Notes under the pieces: model-generated
What the model was told of the DNA's origin: nothing
What the model saw: only the letters and a program-made list of their open reading frames with translations
Databases searched by the model: none
Shown here: piece by piece, positions 7,425 through 15,344 of the stretch
Layout of the letters: each line of letters begins with the position of its first letter
Numbering within the stretch: position 1 is the stretch's first letter
Source: JAEHCY01 sp964519095
Lineage (GTDB): Bacteria > Pseudomonadota > Gammaproteobacteria > Chromatiales > Chromatiaceae
Length of the DNA: 19,548 bases
Direction: 5' to 3'
Assembly (NCBI GenBank): GCA_964519095.1
Contig: CAZFHV010000048.1
Span: forward strand, 1-19,548
Made by a program: the position numbers and the translations under genes

Positions 7425-7431
7425 CCTTTGC

Positions 7432-8301
7432 CTAGCCCAGGAGGGCGCGCATCTGGCGCCCCATCTCGGCGGGCGAGCGCACCGTCACCACCCCCGCCTC
7501 ATCCAGGGCGGCGAACTTACCCTCGGCGGTGCCCTTGCCACCGGTGACGATGGCCCCCGCATGGCCCATGCGTTTCCCCGCCGGGGCCGTGACCCCGGCG
7601 ATGTAGGCCACCACCGGCTTGGTGACGGAGGCGCGGATGAAGTCCGCGGCATCCTCCTCGGCGCTGCCGCCGATCTCACCCACCATGATGATCCCCTCGG
7701 TGGAGGGATCCTCTTGGAAACGCCGCAGGCAGTCCACGAAGTTGAGCCCTTGGATGGGGTCGCCACCGATCCCCACGCAGGTGGACTGGCCCAGCCCCTC
7801 CCGGGTGGTCTGGAACACCGCCTCGTAGGTCAGGGTGCCGCTGCGGGAGACGATCCCCACCCGCCCCGGCTGATGGATGCTGCCCGGCATGATGCCGATC
7901 TTGCAGGCGCCGGGGGTGATGATCCCCGGACAGTTGGGGCCGATCAGCACCGAGTCGCTACCCTGCAGGGCCGCCTTGACCCGCAGCATGTCGAGCACGG
8001 GGATCCCCTCGGTGATGCAGACGATCACCCGGATCCCCGCATCGGCGGCTTCCAGGATGGCGTCCGCCGCGAAGGCGGCCGGCACGTAGATCATGGTGGC
8101 ATCGGCCCCGGTCTCCCGCACCGCCGCGTGCACGGTGTCGAACACCGGCAGGTCCAGGTGCTTCTGCCCACCCTTGCCGGGGGTCACACCCCCCACCATG
8201 CGGGTCCCGTAGGCGATGGCCTGCTCGCTGTGGAAGGTGCCCTGCTTGCCGGTGTAGCCCTGGCAGATCACCCGAGTGTCTTTGTCGACGAGTATGCTCA
8301 T
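7432..8301 (-). CDS. sucD: succinyl-CoA synthetase (ADP/GDP-forming) alpha subunit
   Basis: A 289-residue alpha subunit that carries the CoA-binding Rossmann domain and the phosphorylated histidine. The start MSILVDKDTRVICQGYTGKQ is canonical. GGVTPGKGG is the CoA-site loop. NCPGIITPG is conserved. The active-site His247 sits in MGHAGAIVTGGKGTAEGK. The ATG at 8301 has a good ribosome site (GGGGGAG, about 6 bases away) and lies 16 bases after the sucC stop. It works with SucC in the TCA cycle, converting succinyl-CoA to succinate with substrate-level phosphorylation. Malate thiokinase is a homologous alternative, but the close match of SucC to the E. coli pattern argues for SucD. Confidence 0.96.
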   Translation of the reverse strand: MSILVDKDTRVICQGYTGKQGTFHSEQAIAYGTRMVGGVTPGKGGQKHLDLPVFDTVHAAVRETGADATMIYVPAAFAADAILEAADAGIRVIVCITEGIPVLDMLRVKAALQGSDSVLIGPNCPGIITPGACKIGIMPGSIHQPGRVGIVSRSGTLTYEAVFQTTREGLGQSTCVGIGGDPIQGLNFVDCLRRFQEDPSTEGIIMVGEIGGSAEEDAADFIRASVTKPVVAYIAGVTAPAGKRMGHAGAIVTGGKGTAEGKFAALDEAGVVTVRSPAEMGRQMRALLG

Positions 8302-8317
8302 GTGCGCTCCCCCAGTC

Positions 8318-9478
8318 CTAGCCCGCTGCCGCAACCGCCAGATCGGCGGCCTCGGTGAGATCCTCCGCGGTGCGAATCGCCAGCCCGCTCTCGGCGAGGA
8401 TCTCCAGACCGCGCAAGGCGTTGGTCCCCTCCAGCCGCACCACCACCGGCACCTCCACGTCCACCTCGCGCACCGCCTGGAGGATACCCTCCGCGATCAG
8501 GTCGCAGCGCACGATGCCGCCGAAGATATTGACCAGCACGGCCCGCACCTTGGCGTCGGAGAGGATGAGCTTGAAGGCCTCCGCCACCCGATCGGCGGTG
8601 GCGTTGCCGCCCACGTCGAGGAAGTTGGCCGGCAGGCCCCCGCGGAGCTTGACCAGGTCCATGGTGGCCATGGCAAGCCCCGCCCCGTTCACCATGCAGC
8701 CGATGTTGCCGTCGAGGCTGATGTAGTTGAGGTCGTGCTCCTTGGCCTCCGCCTCCCGGGCGTCCTCCTGGCTCACGTCGCGAAACGCCGCCAGCTCCGG
8801 CTGGCGATACAGGGCGTTGTCGTCGAGGTTGATCTTGCAATCCAGGGGCAAGAGGCGTCCCTGGCCGTCGACGATCAGGGGGTTGATCTCCACCAGGCTG
8901 GCGTCGGACTCCAGGAACAACCGATAGAGCCCGCTCAAGAGGCGCTGCAGGTCCTTGATCTGGTTGCTATCGAGGCCCAGGCCATAGCCCAGCAGCCGGC
9001 ACTGCCAGCCCTGGAGCCCGGCGGCGGGATGCACGCGGGTGGTGAGGATCTTCTCCGGCTCCCGCGCGGCCACCTCCTCGATCTCCATGCCCCCCGCCGT
9101 GGAGGCCATGAACAGCACCCGCTGGGTGGCGCGATCCACCAGGGCGCTGAGGTAGAGCTCGCGGCTGATCTCGGTGGTCGCCTCCACTAGGAGTGTGGTG
9201 ACCGGCAGGCCATCCGGGGCGCTCTGGCGGGTGATCAGGCGGCTACCGAGGAGCCGCGCCGCCTCCGCCTCCACCTGCTCGCGGGAGCTGCACAGGACCA
9301 CCCCGCCCGCCTTGCCGCGCCCGCCGGCGTGCACCTGGGCCTTGACCACCCAGCGCTCGCCACCCAGATCCAGGGCCGCTTGGCGCGCCCCCTCCACCGT
9401 GGTGACGGGGATCCCCCGCGGCACCGGGATGCCGAACTTCGAAAGCCATTGCTTCGCTTGGTATTCGTGAAGGTGCAT
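8318..9478 (-). CDS. sucC: succinyl-CoA synthetase beta subunit
   Basis: A 386-residue beta subunit with an N-terminal ATP-grasp domain. It starts MHLHEYQAKQWLSKFGIPVP, has KAQVHAGGRGKAGGV in the nucleotide-binding region and LVEINPLIV for metal binding. The C-terminal CoA-ligase domain includes LDGNIGCMVNGAGLAMATMD, NFLDVGGNAT and VNIFGGIVRCDLIAEGI. The length is the same as in E. coli within two residues. The ATG at 9478 has the ribosome site AAAGGA about 6 bases upstream; a longer in-frame extension has no canonical sequence. It is the first gene of the sucCD operon. No other TCA genes (sucAB, sdh) are adjacent as they are in E. coli. Confidence 0.97.
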   Translation of the reverse strand: MHLHEYQAKQWLSKFGIPVPRGIPVTTVEGARQAALDLGGERWVVKAQVHAGGRGKAGGVVLCSSREQVEAEAARLLGSRLITRQSAPDGLPVTTLLVEATTEISRELYLSALVDRATQRVLFMASTAGGMEIEEVAAREPEKILTTRVHPAAGLQGWQCRLLGYGLGLDSNQIKDLQRLLSGLYRLFLESDASLVEINPLIVDGQGRLLPLDCKINLDDNALYRQPELAAFRDVSQEDAREAEAKEHDLNYISLDGNIGCMVNGAGLAMATMDLVKLRGGLPANFLDVGGNATADRVAEAFKLILSDAKVRAVLVNIFGGIVRCDLIAEGILQAVREVDVEVPVVVRLEGTNALRGLEILAESGLAIRTAEDLTEAADLAVAAAG

Positions 9479-9648
9479 AGGATTCCTTTGGTGATTGGGC
9501 GAACCGGGGCTCGCCGGGATCTCGAGACCGTCCGGGCTGCCCCGGCGGCGCTTATTCTTAAGGTCCACACGCTGCTACGCGCGGGACAAACGTAACATCC
9601 TTTGCTGCAGGGCACAACGAACCGGCTACCCGTCCGCGGGCGTCCTGG

Positions 9649-9677
9649 TTTCCGCCAAGGGTGGATGCTGCTAGATT
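9649..9677 (+). promoter_or_regulatory. putative pilS extended -10 promoter
   Basis: TGCTAGATT (9669-9677) reads as an extended -10 (TGn followed by TAGATT). A weak -35 (TTTCCG, 9649-9654) lies 17 bases upstream. Transcription would start near 9684, which is after an upstream GTG (9678) and supports the pilS start at 9726. Confidence 0.4.
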
Positions 9678-9725
9678 GTGACTTCCTGCCTCCAACTCAC
9701 GCCGCCCCCAGGAGGCAGCGCCCCT

Positions 9726-11347
9726 GTGAGCCTGGCCACCCCCGCCGCCACCACTCCCTCGAGGGCACTACCCGACTGGCCGGCCCTGAAGCTGCTACTG
9801 GTCTATCGGGCCGTGCTCTGGGGGGTGCTCTTCATCACCCTGGGGCCGCCCCCGGCCCGCCTCGCGGCCTGGATGCGGAACCCCGATCTCGTCGCTTGGG
9901 GACTGCTGGCCTACCTGGCCCTACTGATCCTAGGACTGAGCCTGGTATGGCGCCAGTGGCCGTCCATCGGCCGGCAGGTCCAGTGGAGCGTGCTGGGGGA
10001 CATCGGGGTCCTGAGCCTGCTGATGTATGCCACCGGCGGGGCGAGCCACGGCTTGGGGCTACTGATCGCCGTCTCCGTGGTCCTGGGCAGCCTGCTCTCG
10101 GTGGGCACCCTGTCCCTGGCCTTTGCCGCCGCCGCCTCCCTGGCGGTGATCGCCGCAGAGCTGCTTCTGGAGCTCCGGGAGCCGGGCATCCAGTCGGCCC
10201 TGCCCCAGGCGGGCCTGCTGGGCCTGACCTACTTCGCGGTGGCCCTGCTGGCGCTGGCCTTTGCCCGGCGCCTGCGGGAGACCGAGCAGATCGCCCTCCA
10301 ACAGGAGACCGATCTGATTGGGCTCGCGAAGCTCAACGAGCATATCGTCGGCCGGATGGACACGGGGGTCCTGGTGCTGGGCCCTGGCGGTGATATCCGT
10401 CTCGCCAACCGCGCAGCGGTCCGACTGCTGGGCAACCACCCCCTGGCGCGGGGCACCATGCTCACCAGCATCGCCCCGACCCTGGCCGCGGCGCTGCGGG
10501 GCTTGGAGACCAGGGCCACCCCTGCGCCGCTGGTGGTCTCGCCCTTTGCCGGTGGGGCGGCCAGCCGCATCACCCTCGAGCCCCTCGGTTCCGGTCCCCA
10601 GCCCGGCCTACTGGTCTTTCTGGAAGACCAGGCCCTGCAGGAGCAGCGTGCCCAGGAGCTCAAGCTCGCCTCCTTGGGGCGCCTCTCCGCCAGCATCGCC
10701 CACGAGATCCGCAACCCCCTGGGGGCCATCGGCCACGCCAGCCAATTGCTGGCGGAGTCCGATGAGGCCCCCGACACCCGCCGGGAGCTGCTCGGCATCA
10801 TCGAGCGCAACGTCCACCGGCTGAACGACATCGTGGAGAGCGTCCTGCAGCTCTCGCGCCGTGACGCAGCGATGCCCGAGCGGCTCCCCCTCGGGGAGTG
10901 GCTGGAGGTCTTCGCGAAGGAGTTCACCGGCTCACAGGGACCCGACAGGGTGGGCTTGCATCTGGAGATGGAGCCCGATCTGCCCCCCGTCGCCGTGGAT
11001 CCCCGCCAGCTGCGCCAAATCCTGAGCATCCTCGGCGATAACGCCCGCAAGCACGGGGGGGCCAACGCAGAGACCGGCATCCGTATCCGCGCCCGCCATC
11101 AACCCGAGCGGGAAACCCTCACCATCGAGGTCATCGACCCGGGCCCCGGTATCCCCCCCGAGGTGAAGCCCTATATCTTCGACCCTTTTTTCACCACCGA
11201 TCCCCAGGGGACCGGGCTCGGGCTCTATCTGGCGAAGGAGCTGTGTGAGGCGAATCGAATCCTGCTCGATCCGGTCAGCCTCCCCGAAGGGGGGGGATGT
11301 CTGCGGCTCACCTTCCCCCCCCAGTCCCTCGGTGAGGAGCCCTCCTG

Positions 11348-11348
<1 letters not shown>
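9726..11348 (+). CDS. pilS: type IV pilus sensor histidine kinase PilS
   Basis: A 540-residue membrane histidine kinase. The N-terminal ~190 residues hold about six membrane helices (for example LLLVYRAVLWGVLFITL and LGDIGVLSLLMYATGGASHG, a PilS-like pattern). A PAS-like region follows (GRMDTGVLVLGPGGDIRLAN). The HisKA domain has phospho-acceptor His326 in SIAHEIRNPLGAI. The ATPase domain has the N box DNARKH, G1 box DPGPGIP and G2 box GTGLGLYL. PilS controls pilin transcription through PilR. I chose GTG 9726 because AGGAGG lies 10 bases upstream and the frame's earlier GTG at 9678 falls before the likely transcription start. The stop overlaps the pilR start by one base (TGATG). Confidence 0.9.
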
Positions 11349-12685
<1,337 letters not shown>

Positions 12686-12965
12686 AAGGGATAGCGCTTT
12701 TTGTGCACTGCACTATGGCGTACCCCCGAGTTCGGTTACACTAGCCACCGCACCCCGCCGCCAATGGCCCGACGGGGCGCGGATTGCCGGTCTCGGCCCA
12801 CCGAGGGTCCGCGAGGGGCGCGGAACGGGGCTGAGGTCAAGCGCATCAGCGGGATCTACCGGGGAATACCCCGCCGCGGGGCAGAACGCTCTGCGAGGGG
12901 TGGGGTCAGCAGTCGGCTCCGGTTCCGCATCCCATGCCACACCACTCACCAATCGGGGCTGCCCA
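12686..12965 (+). promoter_or_regulatory. gltA upstream region with structured leader
   Basis: No gene is seen in these 280 bases. TACACT at 12737-12742 is a possible -10, without a good -35. It would give a leader of about 215 bases. Within it, CCCCG/CGGGG (12869-12881) and GCAGA/TCTGC (12881-12894) form adjacent small hairpins, and CTCGG/CCGAG another near 12795. The start of the region (GTGCACTGCAC, 12703-12713) is a short near-palindrome. Confidence 0.35.
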
Positions 12966-14255
12966 ATGTCAAAAAAAGCCATTTTGACCGTCGATGACCT
13001 GCGTTTTGAGATACCCATCGTTGAAGGTACCGAGGCGGAGCGCGCCATCGACATCAGCGATCTGCGTGCCAAGACTGGACTGATTACCCTCGATCAGGGT
13101 TACGGCAATACCGGAAGCTGCGAGAGCGCCATTACCTTCATCGACGGTGAGCGGGGCATCCTGCGCTACCGCGGCATCCCCATCGAGGAGTTCGAGACCA
13201 CGCCCAACTTCGTGGAGGTGGCCTGGCTGTTGATCTTCGGGCGACTGCCCACGCAAGGGGAGTATGAAACCTTCGCCGATGAGCTCTCCGAGCATGCCTA
13301 TCTCGATGAGAACATGCGTCTGCACTTCGAGAGCTTCCCCCGTACCGCCCCCCCCATGGCCATCCTCTCGGCCATGATCAACGCCCTCTCCTGCTTCCAC
13401 CCCGAGCTCCATGAGCTGGAGAACGCGGCCAGCGTGGAGGTCGCCGCCGCGCGGCTCATCAGCAAGATCCGCACCCTCGCCGCCTACGCGTACCGCCACT
13501 CCCAGGGTCAGCCGGTCATCTACCCCGACCCGGCCCTGCGCTATGTGCCGAACTTCCTGCACATGATGTTCTCCCAGCCCTACAAGCGCTTCACCTGCAC
13601 CGAGCTGGTGCGCGACGCCCTCAACCTGATCCTCATCCTGCATGCGGACCACGAGCAGAACTGCTCCACCTCCACAGTGCGCATGGTGGGCTCCAGTCAG
13701 GCCAACCTGTTCGCCTCCTGCGCGGCGGGGGTGTGCGCCCTCTGGGGGCCCCTGCACGGGGGCGCCAATGTGGAGGTGCTGCGGATGCTCGAGCAGATCC
13801 ACGGGGGCCGCATCAGCCCCAAGGAGTACGTCAAGCTCGCCAAGAACAAGGACAAGAAGGCGCGCCTGATGGGCTTCGGCCACAGGGTGTACAAGAACTT
13901 CGACCCCCGTGCCAAGATGCTCGGCCGCATCGCCGGGGAGCTGCTACCCCAGTTGGGGCGTCAGGATCCTCTGCTCGAGATCGCCCGCGCGCTGGAGGAG
14001 ATCGCCCTCGAGGATCCCTACTTCATAGAGCGCAAGCTCTATCCCAACGTGGACTTCTACAGCGGCATCATCCTGCGCGCCATCGGCATCCCCATCGACA
14101 TGTTCACGGTGATGTTCGCCATAGGCCGCCTGCCCGGCTGGATCGCCCACTGGTGGGAGCAGCGCCAGACCCAAGTGAACAAGATCGCCCGCCCCCGCCA
14201 GGTCTACACCGGCAACACCATTGCGCACTATGTGCCAATAGCCCAGCGCGGCTAG
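12966..14255 (+). CDS. gltA: citrate synthase (type II, hexameric)
   Basis: A 429-residue citrate synthase condensing acetyl-CoA and oxaloacetate to citrate, the entry step of the TCA cycle. The catalytic residues are His264 (PLHGGANVE), His306 (FGHRVYKNFDPRAK) and Asp363 (NVDFYSGI). His229 is also conserved (HADHEQNCSTSTVR). The N-terminal extension of about 50 residues (DDLRFEIPIVEGTE) and the length are those of the NADH-sensitive type II enzyme of Gram-negative bacteria. The ATG at 12966 (MSKKAILTVDD) was preferred over an upstream frame extension with no conserved sequence; the ribosome site is weak. Together with sucCD it gives two TCA-cycle steps in the window. Confidence 0.97.
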   Translation: MSKKAILTVDDLRFEIPIVEGTEAERAIDISDLRAKTGLITLDQGYGNTGSCESAITFIDGERGILRYRGIPIEEFETTPNFVEVAWLLIFGRLPTQGEYETFADELSEHAYLDENMRLHFESFPRTAPPMAILSAMINALSCFHPELHELENAASVEVAAARLISKIRTLAAYAYRHSQGQPVIYPDPALRYVPNFLHMMFSQPYKRFTCTELVRDALNLILILHADHEQNCSTSTVRMVGSSQANLFASCAAGVCALWGPLHGGANVEVLRMLEQIHGGRISPKEYVKLAKNKDKKARLMGFGHRVYKNFDPRAKMLGRIAGELLPQLGRQDPLLEIARALEEIALEDPYFIERKLYPNVDFYSGIILRAIGIPIDMFTVMFAIGRLPGWIAHWWEQRQTQVNKIARPRQVYTGNTIAHYVPIAQRG

Positions 14256-14543
14256 GCACGTCCCATCCCCTGCCCTCCCCCACGAGGGGGTTGGGCAGAG
14301 GGGCGGGGACTGCTGTGACCTAGGGTCCGGACAGCCTTGGCTCCGGAGCCCTTCGGATGGGCCTTGCGTCCGTTGCGGCGCGGGCCCGGTGAGCCCCGGA
14401 ATCAGCCGCAAGGGGCGTGGTGCCCGCAACAGCCGCCAAGGTAAGGGATACTGGTACGCAGGGAGAAAGGCAACGCGCTTCGGCAGGGCCGAATCTTAGC
14501 GACGCACCACACCGATCGAGCGGCGTGGCTTGGCTCGGGGATT
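14256..14543. other. gene-free region after gltA
   Basis: No gene is supported in this 288-base stretch between the convergent gltA and the 67-residue gene. Apart from the hairpin at 14270-14298, it has a spaced GTTGCGG (about 14371) / CCGCAAC (about 14424) inverted repeat of uncertain meaning and no convincing promoter. Confidence 0.5.
14270..14298. terminator. hairpin downstream of gltA
   Basis: CTGCCC (14270-14275), T, CCCCC, loop ACGA, GGGGG, TT, GGGCAG (14293-14298) form an 11-bp stem with one small internal bulge, 15 bases after the gltA stop. No T-tract follows. It may be a transcript-end stabiliser, or one copy of a dispersed GC-rich palindrome, rather than an intrinsic terminator. 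Confidence 0.5.
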
Positions 14544-14747
14544 TCAGGCCGCTTCGCGGGTGTTCAGGTAGGCAGTGGCCACCGCTTCCGCCACATCCTT
14601 GCCGTGGGTGCGCAGGGTGTGGATGATCACGGCGCGCAATGCCGTGCTGTCTTGGAGCTCGAGCAAGAGTGCGGCTGCCGTCTCGGTGTCACCGGCGGCC
14701 AACAAGGGCTCCATCCGTTCGATAACGCTCTGAGTCAGCTCGCGCAT
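14544..14747 (-). CDS. small hypothetical protein, 67 residues
   Basis: A 67-residue protein, not recognised. The sequence MRELTQSVIERMEPLLAAGD is followed by predominantly helical segments (TETAAALLLELQDSTALRAV and DVAEAVATAYLN). It has no signal peptide, membrane helix or cysteine. The ATG at 14747 has a plausible ribosome site (TAAGG, about 10 bases upstream). A well-formed promoter lies immediately upstream, giving a leader of about 30 bases, which is the main reason to accept the gene. A longer version starting at 14813 would run through that promoter and is rejected. It stands alone between two convergent or divergent neighbours. The function is unknown. Confidence 0.6.
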   Translation of the reverse strand: MRELTQSVIERMEPLLAAGDTETAAALLLELQDSTALRAVIIHTLRTHGKDVAEAVATAYLNTREAA

Positions 14748-14784
14748 GGGGTACGACCTTAGGTGTTTGGGTGAACTGAGACAC

Positions 14785-14813
14785 AGTATATTGTGCGCCG
14801 CAACAATTAGCAA
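14785..14813 (-). promoter_or_regulatory. sigma-70-type promoter of the 67-residue gene
   Basis: On the minus strand TTGCTA (14813-14808), an exact 17-base spacer and TATACT (14790-14785) make a good sigma-70 promoter. The spacer contains TTGTTGCGGCGCACAA (14806-14791), an imperfect inverted repeat that could be an operator. It is the best promoter match I found in the window. Confidence 0.6.
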
Positions 14814-14876
14814 ACGGGAATATTGCTTCCCAGCAAAAAAGTTGGTTTTCGCCTCCTTGTGCCCCCACCTGGTGGC

Positions 14877-14904
14877 GTGACCCGGGTCTTGGCGTCCCGG
14901 TCAC
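14877..14904. repeat. imperfect inverted repeat between divergent genes
   Basis: GTGACCCGGG (14877-14886) and CCCGGTCAC (14896-14904) pair over nine bases with one bulged C and a 9-base loop. It lies between the divergent 67-residue gene and the secreted two-cysteine gene. Just before it, CCACCTGGTGG is a perfect short palindrome. A regulatory role is possible; nothing more can be said. Confidence 0.4.
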
Positions 14905-14963
14905 CGACGCTCGACCAAGTCAACTCCCCCCATCAAGGCAGCCCGCGGCCCGCGGACCCAGGT

Positions 14964-14969
14964 TATGAT
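14964..14969 (+). promoter_or_regulatory. possible -10 box for the 15009 gene pair
   Basis: TATGAT at 14964-14969 lies 40 bases before the ATG of the secreted two-cysteine gene. The -35 position is GC-only and unconvincing. Weak support. Confidence 0.3.
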
Positions 14970-15008
14970 CTCGCCGATCCAGACAGACCCGTCCCCTGAC
15001 CCCCCACG

Positions 15009-15344
15009 ATGAATCTCAGATACCTCATCCTACCCCTCACCTCCCTCGCCCTGACGGCCCAGGGCGCCGACACCCTGGCCCAGTACGACGCCGTGAGGGT
15101 CCTGGGGACCCTCAACGGCGTGGCCCTCTACTGCAAGTCCCTGGACCAGGTGCGGCGCCTGAAGGAGGCGGTGGTTGCCAGTGCCCCGAAAGAGCGCAGC
15201 TTCGGCCTGGCCTTCGAGGAATCCACCGACGAGTCCTTCCGCGCCGCCATCGCCAAAGGGGAGCCATGCCCCGGCCCCGCGGGATTCGCCGAGCAGGTCG
15301 GGCCGGCGATCGAGGTCCTGCGGCAGGCCTTCGGCCGGCCATGA
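15009..15344 (+). CDS. secreted two-cysteine protein of unknown function, 111 residues
   Basis: Not recognised. Residues 1-19 form a signal peptide (MNLRYLILPLTSLALTAQG) with likely cleavage before ADTLAQYDAV, giving a periplasmic protein of about 92 residues. The mature part has exactly two cysteines, Cys42 (ALYCKSLDQVRRLKEAV) and Cys87 (GEPCPGPAGF), which could form a disulfide, and few histidines or methionines. There is no membrane helix beyond the signal. The ribosome site is weak. Its stop codon overlaps the start of the ZnuA-like/SCO fusion gene (ATGA), so the two are almost certainly one operon and co-translated. A role next to a thiol-based metal chaperone (partner, redox substrate or inhibitor) is inference only. 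Confidence 0.7.
   Translation: MNLRYLILPLTSLALTAQGADTLAQYDAVRVLGTLNGVALYCKSLDQVRRLKEAVVASAPKERSFGLAFEESTDESFRAAIAKGEPCPGPAGFAEQVGPAIEVLRQAFGRP

Noticed and set aside
5667..7547. A 626-codon open frame on the plus strand opposite nadE
   Set aside because: It lies antisense to a gene with complete catalytic motifs. Its protein is rich in His, Gly, Pro and Asp with no recognisable domain, as expected from the complementary strand of very GC-rich coding DNA.
9602..10393. A 263-codon plus-strand frame overlapping the start of pilS
   Set aside because: Out of frame with pilS over a membrane region that matches PilS well; Arg/Gly/Pro-rich translation.
12969..13883. A 304-codon minus-strand frame opposite gltA
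   Set aside because: Antisense shadow of citrate synthase, which has all its catalytic residues on the plus strand.
14521..14560. Possible terminator after the 67-residue gene (CGAGC / GCTCG)
   Set aside because: Only five base pairs with a long loop and no T-tract.
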